DNA of 64,000 nt from Paraconiothyrium sp. Pb-2020 (lineage: Eukaryota; Ascomycota; Dothideomycetes; Pleosporales; Didymosphaeriaceae), in the NCBI GenBank assembly GCA_022419385.1, contig JAJUBI010000004.1:2213286-2277285 (forward strand), read 5' to 3'. A program made the position numbers and the translations under genes. The notes below the pieces were generated by a model. It did no database searches. It was not told the origin of the DNA and saw only the letters and a program-made list of their open reading frames with translations. Positions 55,078-64,000 of the stretch are shown in pieces. The first letter of the stretch is position 1; each line of letters starts with the position of its first letter.

Positions 55078-55694
55078 CCTTGAAAAGGAAAAAAGAAAAT
55101 TTCGGAGTGGATTGTGGAGCAGGCGTGAAAACGTGAACTAGAAGAAAGACTATTTTAAACGTCTTTGTTGATGGAAGCTGTGGGTTATGGATTAAATTTT
55201 AACCGGTCTGTGAGACGTGGTACATGCCCCGCCTGAATGAATGCCAGATGACATTCTAGTACGACCATGCAACAGGTGTCTTTACCCACAATCGAACTTG
55301 AAAGCACTCAAAGATGCTGAGGCACACGGTCTATTTGCTGCTACTGAAAAAAGACGCCGATTCGTTAGCTCACTGGACGTCTCGAAGTGATGTTGAAGCT
55401 CACGGCACATCCAACACGACAACTATTCGCACTTGATCCTGATGGTTCACTGTCGAGGCCACATGTTCGGACGGTCCGTGCTTGACATCAAGGCTCGGCG
55501 CCGCCCAAGGTTGCGAATGTGCAACTGCTGCAGTATTTCTCAGGTACTGAAACTGGACACGAGTCAGCTCCTCAGCTCAAAACGTTGGTTCATCATCCAC
55601 AAACAAAAACTAAGGTTGATATAGGACGGCTTTTGCATCATACATCCTAGCCCACATCGACCCACGATAGATCAGGTCTCTCTTCATGACATTG
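55078..55694. other. Intergenic region, no gene recognised
   Basis: About 620 bp between two minus-strand genes, visibly AT-richer at its left end. Short frames only. Confidence 0.4.
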
Positions 55695-58001
55695 CTAATG
55701 TGCGCCATCGTCTGAATTACCAGTACCATAAGGCATACCAAACTCGGCTCCGTCCACAGCAAAGTTACTCGCTTTCTGCAGCTCAAAGTTCAGCATCAGA
55801 TTATCCCAATCCGACCAGTCCGGCGAATCTTCGAGCATCGGGACATCCAGATCTCCGAGCTGTGGGCCATTGAACGCAGTCCCGATATCAGCATCCCATT
55901 GAAAGTTGTCACTGGGATCGGCATACCCAGTGGTCGACGTTGGATCCTCCAATTGCACGAACGAAAAGGGTTGTTGCGCTTGGTCGACAGCTGGCTGCTG
56001 CTCCGAAACCGCCGTATGGCTAGTCAACTTGTTTTTGGACGACGTTTTAGCCTTCCTCGAACGCAACACTTGAATGAAGTACGGCTCGCCCCCTTTCGGA
56101 AGCCCACGCGCGGCGACATACGCGTCCCACGAGGTAAGTGTCAAGGTAGCAACCGCAATCGGAAGTGCTTGCCGGGAAGCTTGTGTCGAGAAGTTTGGGT
56201 GGAAGTCAAATACCGTCTCTACATCCTTCCATGCCTTATCGACCTCCTCACCCTGCGTCCGGTACTTCAGTGCGGATACAAAGTACACAAATGCCTTCCA
56301 TTGGAAGTGCGAGTTGATGTGCCATAGATAGCCTTGCACCTCTTTCGTGGTGTACGCCATGTTCTGCCACCGCACCACGGACACCGCCCACTCGAATAGT
56401 AGGTCTTTTTCGCTTTGGGGGAGATTCGCGTCGGTGCCGCTGGGACAGTGTGCTATGAAGCGTAACATAGCCATAACGCCTTTGGAAAGATATGTGCACA
56501 TGAAGTGCCATGGTATAGACTTGTCGCAGTAATCAAGAAACTTGCGCTGATACAGCGCCTCTAGCTCATCAATTGCCTTGTCTTTGATCGCCATACTCAA
56601 GTTACTCCCCGATAGCGTATTCCACACCCCATCATACGTGCTCTTCGGATTCGCCGAGTTCCTGAGAAACTCCCCAAGGTGGCAACGTATGAGGAAGAAC
56701 ATCATTTCTGTAGCGCCCTGGTGTTCTTGTGGGAGCTCTTTCATGTCGGGAAATAGGTCGCTGTCATTGAGGTTCGAGGGTCGCTTGACTTCGCCGAAGA
56801 ACATCGTGCCGCCTGTGCCGGCGAGCTTTTCGGCGAAACCATCTTGCATCATGATTTGATACCATAGCCTCCTCCGCATTTCGCATTCGAAAGGTGGTAG
56901 ACCGAGTGTTTCTGGGTCGCGGTGGAGCCCAATGCGCTGGCCTATTCGCGCAGCGACGCCGGTAAGAATCCAGATAACGCGCGCGTCAAAGTTGATCAGG
57001 GACGTGTTGTAGAGAACTAATGCCTGTAAGACGATGGGATCGGAGGTTTTGAGAAAGCTGGAACGGATGAGAGCAAGGTGGCCGGCAGTTTTGAAGCGTT
57101 GGCTGACAACGTCTTTGGGCTCGCCCATGATGGCGACACATTCAGTGTTTCCTAGGCTTTCTATGGCAGTGCAATAAATGCCGAACATCAGACATTCGAT
57201 ATTCTTCGGCATTTCATCCAGGCTTCCGCTCGCATTGGAGATAATGTGTTGCACGGAGGGCGCATGGAAGACCTTGATGAGGGGGTTTATGTTGTCCAAG
57301 TAGACCTGCCACAACTTGAATATCTGTCCAGGACTTGGATGAAACATGTGAAGACTGCCGGGTGCTTTCGAGCTACCCAGAATCGAAGCACCGAGAAGGG
57401 CGTCGCCTCCACGCGTGCTGAGTCCTGATGGGGCACTCATACCTGGAGTGACTTCAACTTGCTCTTCATCTGAGGAATCTTCCAGTATCCTTTTAGGGTC
57501 TCGAAATTCGCTTTGAAGGCTGGTCCAGAGGGTATTTTCGAGATACCTGCTCTTACCTCCTTCAGCCACGAGAACCCCAGATGCCTTCCTGCTTTCTTCT
57601 TCCCCACCCTCTTGGATTGCCCCAACCTCATCCACGTATTTATTAATACCGATCAGCTCCTCCTGTCGACTTGCCTTTGCTGAACCCTCCTCCTGGCTCA
57701 CCAGGTCCTCCGGATCCACGCCATAGGCCCTGAGCGTCTTTTCGTATAACCTCAATTTAGCCTGGACATCAAGTTCGCGCGCACTCTGTCCTTTCTTGCG
57801 TCGCCGTGGTGGAAGAGGAGCCTTGTAGATGCACTGCACTCGTGCCTTTGTGCAATTAGAGCATCCTCCGGGGGCCTTGTCGCATTTGACCTTTCGCTGA
57901 GCACACAGTACACACGAAAAGGCCTTCTGTATTGGCTTGTCTGGTACTGTGATCGCGGAGTCAGGCGTCGATGCGTCTGGTGAGCTGTTGGCTGTCGGCA
58001 T
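55695..58001 (-). CDS. Zn2Cys6 fungal transcription factor with fungal-specific TF domain
   Basis: Open as a single 768-codon frame with no intron needed. The DNA-binding domain is canonical: Cys30-x2-Cys33-x6-Cys40-x6-Cys47-x2-Cys50-x6-Cys57 (CVLCAQRKVKC, then CSNCTKARVQC), followed by a basic linker PPRRRKKGQSARE and a short coiled-coil (LDVQAKLRLYEKTLRAYG) for dimerisation. The middle homology region (about 220-520) has FHPSPGQIFKLWQVYLDNINPL and GVAARIGQRIGLHRDPETL, with ECEMRRRLWYQIMMQD, all hallmarks of the fungal-specific transcription factor domain. The C-terminus is acidic and aromatic (DSPDWSDWDNLMLNFE), a likely activation region. The targets are unknown; no dedicated gene cluster flanks it. 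Confidence 0.92.
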   Translation of the reverse strand: MPTANSSPDASTPDSAITVPDKPIQKAFSCVLCAQRKVKCDKAPGGCSNCTKARVQCIYKAPLPPRRRKKGQSARELDVQAKLRLYEKTLRAYGVDPEDLVSQEEGSAKASRQEELIGINKYVDEVGAIQEGGEEESRKASGVLVAEGGKSRYLENTLWTSLQSEFRDPKRILEDSSDEEQVEVTPGMSAPSGLSTRGGDALLGASILGSSKAPGSLHMFHPSPGQIFKLWQVYLDNINPLIKVFHAPSVQHIISNASGSLDEMPKNIECLMFGIYCTAIESLGNTECVAIMGEPKDVVSQRFKTAGHLALIRSSFLKTSDPIVLQALVLYNTSLINFDARVIWILTGVAARIGQRIGLHRDPETLGLPPFECEMRRRLWYQIMMQDGFAEKLAGTGGTMFFGEVKRPSNLNDSDLFPDMKELPQEHQGATEMMFFLIRCHLGEFLRNSANPKSTYDGVWNTLSGSNLSMAIKDKAIDELEALYQRKFLDYCDKSIPWHFMCTYLSKGVMAMLRFIAHCPSGTDANLPQSEKDLLFEWAVSVVRWQNMAYTTKEVQGYLWHINSHFQWKAFVYFVSALKYRTQGEEVDKAWKDVETVFDFHPNFSTQASRQALPIAVATLTLTSWDAYVAARGLPKGGEPYFIQVLRSRKAKTSSKNKLTSHTAVSEQQPAVDQAQQPFSFVQLEDPTSTTGYADPSDNFQWDADIGTAFNGPQLGDLDVPMLEDSPDWSDWDNLMLNFELQKASNFAVDGAEFGMPYGTGNSDDGAH

Positions 58002-58567
58002 TGTTCTGTTGTCTCAGCCGTACGATGCCTGCAATCACATTATCTCTATGGCGATTTAAGCGTTCCGTTATCCCTTTCGATGATTCATTCTATATTTTGA
58101 GTTATCAAGTACGATTATCTGAATGAACCAAGGAAGCCTGGTGTTGAGCCCCGCCAAGATCGACGGTGTGTCAGCAGCACCCGCTTAGTCAGACCTAAGA
58201 TGGGCACTATTCTGCATAGTAGGGGACGTTACGAGAAGCTGTGAGACGTATCACAATATCTCATGCTGAAGACAATGGACTTTGGGGAACACTACACATG
58301 CATTCTAGCTGCGAACCGTCTTCCTTTAAGTTTCGAAAACCTATGAGTTACACCAGATATGGATTGACTTGTACTGTCCACGCAAAGAGATATAATAGAA
58401 AAGCGCGACACAAACCCAAGCGCCTAGATCCCCAACCCGATCCATATGTGATGCGTGCTACGGAGCAATACACCCAAGCACGCCTAGTGCTATATGCAAA
58501 CATGTTCCAGCAACGGCGCCCTATTGGCACAGCCTCCATGTAATAGGTAGGCACTACTATTATTCGG
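58002..58567. other. Intergenic region, promoter of the Zn2Cys6 gene
   Basis: 566 bp between two minus-strand genes with no supported coding frame. A 100-codon plus frame (58241-58543) has no motif. Confidence 0.4.
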
Positions 58568-60424
58568 TTACTCGCGGGCAGCACGCTCCTTGAATTCCTC
58601 GAAGAAGCCCTCCATCTCCTCGGCGATGAAGTCCTCAATGTCACCAGTGAGCTTGTCGAGCTTCTCGTGGAGGCGGGAACCAGCACGACCAGCGGCGTTC
58701 TTGGCGACCTTGAACTCGGCCTCGAGGTCCTCCTCAATCTCGGAGACGGAAGGAATGGTGATGGTGAGCGCTTCCTTCTGCTCCTTCTCGGCCTTCTTGA
58801 CGGTGTAGCCACCCTTCTCGACGATGTCGGTAAAGTTGGAAGAGCCACCACCGTTCCAGGCGAGGATGTTCTTGGTGTTGCTGGGAACATCAGAAAGGGC
58901 ACCGACAGTACCGATGGAGATGAGGTTAGCCTTCAGCTTCTTAGGAGTGATGTCAGCGACAGCGTAGGCAGAGTCCTTAGCAGGCTGGAGAGAGAGCAGG
59001 TAGGCGAGGAGACCAGCAATGTGGGGCGAGGCCATCGAGGTACCGGAAATGGTGTTGGTGGCGTGCTCAGAGCCGATCCAGGTGGAAAGGATGTTGAGAC
59101 CCGGAGCGAAGATGTCGTTGCACTTTCCGTAGTTGGAGAAGTAGGCACGCTCGTCAAGAAGGGTAGAGGCACCAACAGTGACGGCGTTTTCGGCGGCAGC
59201 AGGAGAGTAGTTGCATGAGTCAGCGTTGTCGTTACCGGCAGCAACAGCGAAGTGGATACCAGCATCAACAGCGGCGTTCACAGCGAGGTCAAGAGTAGTG
59301 GACTTGCCACCGCCCAAGCTCATGTTGGCAGTAGAGCCCTTGAAGCCCTTGCGCTTGCCGTCCTTGGCCTTCTTGACCTGTTCGTTGTGGGCCTGGACAG
59401 CGTACTCAACACCCTTGACGACATCGGACATGGTGCCAGAGCCGTTGGAGCGGAGCACCTTGACAGCGTAGACCTCAGCCTTCTTGGCAACGCCGTACTT
59501 CTTGCCAGCAACAGTGCCAGAGCAGTGAGTACCGTGGCCGTTGCCATCCTCGTCGGCATCGCCGTTAGGGATGGTCTTGCCCCAGTGGGCGCGACCCTCG
59601 AAGTCAACGTGCTTGTGGTTGGTGCCAGTGTCGACGACATAGACATCAACACCCTCGCCTCCGTCGGCGGAGTAGAGGTATTTGTTCCATGTGCCGAAGC
59701 TCAAGGAATCGCGGTGCGAGATACGGGCGAGACCCCACGGGGCGTTCTTCTCGGTCTCGTAGTCGTCGCCACCCAATGTGTGGACGACAGAGTCCTTCTC
59801 GATGTAGTCGACCTGTCACGCGATCCACCATTAGCTTGAGTTCTAGTATGCAAAGGTACCAAGGCACGGAATCATCACGTGCTATTGCGTCGTATTGCGT
59901 GTCCTGGAGCCTCTGGGAGGCAAACTCGCAGGTTGGCCGCGCAGGGGGCCACTTGAGGCAGCAGCGGAGCTGTCCAGCCCGAGGCAATGCCATCCGTTGC
60001 TGAGCTCACGGCTCTCGACGTGTGATGGTTGCGAGTAGGGAAACAGGGTACTCACATCTGGGTGCCTTCGGATCTCTTCGAGCGTCTCCTCGTCGAAGTG
60101 GCCGGAGTAGCCCATCATTCCACCGACGATGTTGTATGTGTGCTTGAGACCGTCAAAGACCTCGGTAGTGATGGGGAATTGCGAGCGCTTGCGGAGCTCC
60201 ATGCGCTCGTCCTGAGCCTTGGTGTGGACGCTCTGCACCCACTCATGATGGCTCTTTGCATCCTCGTGCTTGACGTGCTTCTTGAAAACGACCATGTACG
60301 AGTTCGGAACGACCTCTTTGGCGTTCGTCGACGACAGCACCGGGGCGGCGTCGTTGTGAATGGTGCCCACCTTGAAGGGCGAAGCTGCGGCCAGCGGCAG
60401 CACGGCGAGGGCTGAGTACCTCAT
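58568..60424 (-). CDS. Vacuolar subtilisin-like serine protease (proteinase B type, S8A)
   Basis: Two exons, 60424..60056 and 59812..58568, with a 243-bp intron (GTGAGT...GACAG, phase 0), long for this window; 537 aa. MRYSALAVLPLAAASPF is a signal peptide. The I9 propeptide (NSYMVVFKKHVKHEDAKSH, YSGHFDEETLEEIRRHPDV) continues over the intron as DYIEKDSVV. The catalytic triad is intact: Asp184 in VVDTGTN, His216 in NGHGTHCSG, Ser382 in SGTSMASPH; the oxyanion Asn is in AAGNDNA. A C-terminal extension of about 90 residues with coiled-coil-like charged sequence (SEIEEDLEAEFKVAKNAAG) is typical of fungal vacuolar proteinase B/Alp2-type enzymes, many of which are known allergens. Codon use is strongly C/G-ending, consistent with high expression. 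Confidence 0.92.
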
Positions 60425-61309
60425 GATGGCGGGAAGAGCGAAAGCGCCTGTTACCCCAGGTTACACTTTACAAAGGAAGAAGAAACGGACGGGAGGCAAC
60501 GAGACGATGTAAGATGGGGGGATGATGATGGGGAGCTGGAGCTGGAGCTGGAGCAGACGGGTAGCTATGGTGACGAGCTACTTATACTAGGCCGAGGGTG
60601 AGCTTAGGTGCTTGTTATCGGCGCGTATCAGCGCATGCGCACGAGCCCACCTATGCGTCATGTGCAGTGGTGGGAGCCTTGCCCCAGCCTCTCCGCTATC
60701 CGCTTTCGGCCCTGCTACGCCGCGACGCTCGCTCGCATCTGGCGAGATACAAGCACAGCGAGCGGCCGCCGGACAGCTTCCATGCGACGGCGTTGCTGCT
60801 TGTGCGTGCACTGTGCTGGTACAGGCGCTGCTCACCACCGTGGACCGCGCATAGCAGCGGCGGCGGGCGTGCCTTCCCCGGCGGCGGGCTAGTGTGGGTG
60901 GCCCGCGTGAACAGCCTCACTGTCAGCGCCTGAGCACAACACGGTGCGCGTGAGACGACAGCGCTGGCCATCAGTACCGGCGCTGTGGTGGCCGAGTCCA
61001 CTGTGCATGCTTGAGTGCGTTCCTACACCACCGTCGTATCAGTGCCTGTGCATCGTATCGTGCGTTTGGCGGGTGCCTGCGCGAGCTCCGCCGTCGCAGG
61101 TCGGGTCAAAGCTCTCTTCCGTTTTGGAACTCCACAATTCGCTCCCGCGACGCAATAAGCACAGCAATTGTTCCAACGTCCAGAGCTTGACCAGTGCAAG
61201 CTGCTATCCTACCTTGCTGGTGTACGCTCCTCCATGCCAGAGCAATGACTCTGCTTTTCCCGCTGCGACCTCCTCCGTATCTTCGTAGCGGCGGTGCACT
61301 CGACTGAAC
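60425..61309. promoter_or_regulatory. Divergent promoter region of subtilisin and BEACH genes
   Basis: 885 bp shared by two divergently transcribed genes. Close to the subtilisin start is a hexanucleotide repeat (GGAGCT, nearly four copies, 60532-60554) next to a GAT repeat; farther out the sequence is GC-rich and opens many meaningless frames. A TATA-like ACTTATACTAG lies near 60580. Confidence 0.5.
60532..60554. repeat. GGAGCT hexanucleotide repeat
   Basis: Almost four perfect GGAGCT units about 110 bp upstream of the subtilisin start codon, probably in the promoter or 5' leader. Copy number may vary between strains. Confidence 0.75.
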
Positions 61310-64000
61310 ATGGCCGCTCGCCGCCATCGCTCCTCGACGGCTGCCTCGAGGGCACCGCCCATGAACAACCAGATAGCCGAGCTGCGTAGCCTCGCCGATG
61401 AGCTCATCCGTGCCTCCGAGACGTCTCCGTCTACAGCACATGTGCTACAAGCCCAGAGCAACGCCCTCCGCCGCATGCGCCAGCTGTTGATCGACTCCCA
61501 CGAGCACACGCAGACGAAAGACGCCTTCCGCCACGTACGCGGCTTCGACGTTCTTCTCTTGACCCTCCGCTCTGTCTCCGGATTCTACAAGCCTGACCAG
61601 CTCTCCGCTCCTGACCGCATCGACTTTTTTGAAGTCATAAAGAGCACACTAGACGTACTTTCGGAGGCGCTCAATGACCACTCGGGTAACAGGCGCTTCT
61701 TCGCGAAGAGAGTAGAGGGTAATGGCTGGAGTGCGTTGGAGCAGGCCTTGGGCAGCACTGGCATCTTTGGTGGTCAGTCCAAGAGCAAGCGGGACGATGC
61801 GGGGCAGGAGCAGCTGTTCGGCTGCCTCTTTGCCTTTGCACTTGGTGAAGAGGCAGTAACACGCATCTTTCGCGACATAGACAAGAAGGTCGAGGAGGCC
61901 CAATCGGAGGCAAAGGAGAACCAAGCCCGGAACGAGCAGCAACAGGAAGAGACTACGACCGAGGTTGTTGTCATGAGCCCGCACTCGACACATAGCGATG
62001 GGGATGTGAATATCGATGCTCTGCGCACACAGGTGCGAACGATATTCAGTGGCACTGAGGTGCTCCAGAACTCGGACATTATACCCACCATTCTACACTT
62101 CTGGAAGGGTTTGTCCGGCCTGGACGCACCAGGGACGCGCTCGAAGCCACTGTCAGTGGCTGTCTTGCTAGCCATACTGGAGATCACTACCCTCTCTTCA
62201 TACAACAAAGCTGGCGCACACATAACCGGGGTGCTCAGCATTATACCCCCCTTGTTGTTCGATGATCAATGTGCACCGGTGGAGGCAGGGCTACTGCGAG
62301 AGCTCGCGGATCAATTGATCGAGTTTGGCATCAATAAGCTAGACGATGCGTACTATCTTTTCCGAAAGGCGGCTACATCAGAGCATGCTGCAGAATTCTT
62401 GCATCAGGGCATGCGCATATCTCGCGGTGCGCCTTTCATCCAGTTCGACCTCTCATTACACGGCTTTAGCGCTATTGAGCTTCCGGACATGGGCCGCCCC
62501 TTTCCACCCATCTCCCCCGGCGGTGGCTACACTTTCGCAACCTGGGTCAGAGTGGACAAATTCGATCCCAACTGCCACACCACAATTTTCGGCGCATACG
62601 ATGATACGCAGACTTGTTTCCTCATGGCTTACTTAGAAAAAGATACCCGTTGTTTTATCTTGCAAACCTTCATGGGTCACTCAGCTGGCATAACTCCTAG
62701 TGTTCGCTTCAAGAAGGCACCACTGTTCCAAGAAGGCCGCTGGTACCACATTGCGGTTGTTCATCGACGACCCAAGGCGTTGAGCTTAGGTGCCCATCAG
62801 GCATATCTATTCATAGACGGTGAATTCACCGAGACCATGAAGGCCCACTACCCATCCCATCCACCTGTATTGGAAAGTAGCCAAGAAAGTTTCGCGTCTT
62901 TATCTTCTAGTCGCGGTCAGCATCGCGTGCTTGCTTTCTTGGGCACACCGCGAAACCTGGCCCCTCGACTTGGGCGCAACGTATTGACGTCGAGATTGTC
63001 AATGGCTTCATTTCATCTCATTGCCGAGCCATTGTCAGACGAACTCATTGCTGTATATCACAAGCTTGGCCCGCGGTATTGCGGCAATTTTCAAGACAAG
63101 CTTGGTTCATTTCAGACTTACCGTACATCTGCAGAACTTCATGTGCTCAACGAGATCTTGCATCCTGGGAAAGAGGAGCGCTCCGAAATCGTGTCCGCAA
63201 TACGCTCTAGTGCGGGGCTTCTGGTACCTGAGTCTAAGATACTGCTCAGCTTTTCACCAAGCTCTGTAATGGACGACGATGATCGGAACGCCATTGACGA
63301 ATCGCAACTGATTCGGTCATTATCGAGAGACTCAGCAAAAGCACTTCATCGATACACAAGGCTGCATGGTACGCCCATCATCATCAACGCTGCGGTGCCA
63401 TCGGTGAATGACGCTTTGTCGCAAGTCCGCGGGTTTGGTAGAATATCTGGCGATGCTGTGGTCGTCGTGCCTCAAGCACTCGACGATGCCATATGGAGGA
63501 TAGGCGGCTGTTCAGCGGTTGGTCTGAAGCTGGTACAATCCGCTCAAAGTTTGGATTCGGTGCTGCGTGCAGTTCAAATCCTTCTCGAAGCTGTGGAAGG
63601 TAACTGGCGCAACTGTGAGGCCATGGAACAAAATAACGGCTTCGCTGTGCTCGCTGAAGTCCTCCGCCAGAAAGTTGGACATGCCCTGACCGGATATAGC
63701 ATGCGTCCTTCTTCGGCCATTGATGTGAGCGCTGACGACCGTGAAGCTTTCCTTCTCCGACTGCTCCGGGTCATCTTGAAATTCGTAGGGTATGATGCTC
63801 TACATCCTGAGGAATCACTCATCATAAATCCCTTGGCTTACCGTGTCCTTCTGGTTGATTTGGAGATATGGCGCCAGTCTATGTCCCTGGATACGCAAAC
63901 ACTTTATTACAAGCAATTTGTCGACTTTGCCAGAGGTAGCAAACACCACCACTATAACGCAAAGCGGTTTCAGCGCATCAGTGAGTTGTACCTCCTACTA
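61310..64000 (+). CDS. BEACH-type protein (beige/neurobeachin/Bph1-like), N-terminal part, runs off window
   Basis: One continuous open frame of 897 codons from ATG 61310 (MAARRHRSSTAASRAPP) to the window end, without a stop. The N-terminal 300 residues are helical and Armadillo-like (AELRSLADELIRA, GFDVLLLTLRSVSGFY, EVIKSTLDVLSEAL). From about 380 comes a concanavalin-A-like lectin domain (GFSAIELPDMGRPF, GGGYTFATWVRVDKF, EGRWYHIAVVHRR, AYLFIDGEF), the arrangement found before the PH-BEACH-WD40 part of large BEACH proteins. A further helical stretch follows; the BEACH core itself lies beyond the window. These proteins act in lysosome/vacuole size, vesicle traffic and sometimes mRNA metabolism. 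A GTGAGT at 63980 could be a donor site, so the last few codons are uncertain. Confidence 0.82.
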   Translation, partial: MAARRHRSSTAASRAPPMNNQIAELRSLADELIRASETSPSTAHVLQAQSNALRRMRQLLIDSHEHTQTKDAFRHVRGFDVLLLTLRSVSGFYKPDQLSAPDRIDFFEVIKSTLDVLSEALNDHSGNRRFFAKRVEGNGWSALEQALGSTGIFGGQSKSKRDDAGQEQLFGCLFAFALGEEAVTRIFRDIDKKVEEAQSEAKENQARNEQQQEETTTEVVVMSPHSTHSDGDVNIDALRTQVRTIFSGTEVLQNSDIIPTILHFWKGLSGLDAPGTRSKPLSVAVLLAILEITTLSSYNKAGAHITGVLSIIPPLLFDDQCAPVEAGLLRELADQLIEFGINKLDDAYYLFRKAATSEHAAEFLHQGMRISRGAPFIQFDLSLHGFSAIELPDMGRPFPPISPGGGYTFATWVRVDKFDPNCHTTIFGAYDDTQTCFLMAYLEKDTRCFILQTFMGHSAGITPSVRFKKAPLFQEGRWYHIAVVHRRPKALSLGAHQAYLFIDGEFTETMKAHYPSHPPVLESSQESFASLSSSRGQHRVLAFLGTPRNLAPRLGRNVLTSRLSMASFHLIAEPLSDELIAVYHKLGPRYCGNFQDKLGSFQTYRTSAELHVLNEILHPGKEERSEIVSAIRSSAGLLVPESKILLSFSPSSVMDDDDRNAIDESQLIRSLSRDSAKALHRYTRLHGTPIIINAAVPSVNDALSQVRGFGRISGDAVVVVPQALDDAIWRIGGCSAVGLKLVQSAQSLDSVLRAVQILLEAVEGNWRNCEAMEQNNGFAVLAEVLRQKVGHALTGYSMRPSSAIDVSADDREAFLLRLLRVILKFVGYDALHPEESLIINPLAYRVLLVDLEIWRQSMSLDTQTLYYKQFVDFARGSKHHHYNAKRFQRISELYLLL

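Noticed and set aside
58667..59839. Long open frames on the plus strand across the subtilisin exon (183 and 195 codons)
   Set aside because: They are antisense mirrors of a highly C/G-ending gene and contain no motif, whereas the minus strand encodes a complete protease.
1..64000. Transposons, CRISPR arrays, tRNA genes
   Set aside because: No transposase or reverse-transcriptase motif, no repeat-spacer pattern, and no A-box/B-box pair with a cloverleaf was found by eye; a tRNA scan would be needed to exclude tRNAs fully.

Overview
This is a 64 kb stretch of nuclear genome from a filamentous ascomycete (Pezizomycotina). The evidence is short GT-AG introns (mostly 46-75 bp) that restore protein frames, about 30 genes on both strands separated by 0.3-2.5 kb gaps, and typical Pezizomycotina families: Zn2Cys6 regulator, rhodopsin-domain membrane protein, CYP52-clan and pisatin-demethylase-like P450s, Kre9/Knh1 Ser-Thr-rich surface protein, GH5 exo-1,3-glucanase, vacuolar subtilisin. 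The protein mix resembles Dothideomycetes, but that is an inference. I see no transposon, tRNA, rRNA, CRISPR array or biosynthetic gene cluster.

Layout. 1-0.8 kb: 5' part of a LicD-family gene (-). 2.8-4.4 kb: divergent pair of a Tim17-family protein (-) and an unknown protein (+). 4.9-8.05 kb: kinesin-8 (+) with a stop codon just before the P-loop. 8.8-14.6 kb: ToxD-like reductase (+), CYP52-clan P450 (-), secreted DJ-1/PfpI protein (-). 15.4-19.2 kb: GPI-type surface protein and GH5 glucanase (both -). 21.3-24.7 kb: BED-finger/TENA-like protein (+), rhodopsin-domain protein (-). 26.8-31.4 kb: second P450 (+), mitochondrial Bax-inhibitor-1 family protein (-), extended SDR (-). 32.9-36.6 kb: F-box protein and kinase-like protein (+). 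39.1-45.9 kb: DUF1772 protein, nitroreductase, MFS transporter (+), gamma-glutamylcyclotransferase-like protein (-). 46.9-55.1 kb: a less conserved block with a secreted lipase-like hydrolase, two unknown single-pass membrane proteins, a nuclear unknown and two tandem BTB proteins with a Cys/His-rich insert. 55.7-64 kb: Zn2Cys6 regulator (-), vacuolar subtilisin (-), and the first 897 codons of a BEACH-type protein (+) that runs off the end.

How genes relate. The genes look like ordinary dispersed housekeeping and accessory genes, not one pathway. Wall and surface work (LicD, GPI protein, GH5), oxidative or xenobiotic metabolism (two P450s, ToxD-like reductase, SDR, nitroreductase, DUF1772, MFS) and membrane traffic or degradation (BEACH, vacuolar protease) recur. 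Exon boundaries were set by hand from splice consensus plus frame and family continuity.

Most interesting points: the in-frame TAG in an otherwise intact kinesin-8; a long inverted repeat centred on a TATA-like box before the ToxD-like gene; an intronic CACGTG-bearing inverted repeat and a 21-nt micro-exon in the MFS gene; the tandem BTB paralogues with a shared candidate zinc-binding insert and a differing intron; and a BED/TENA-like protein with a Met/Asn-rich tail.
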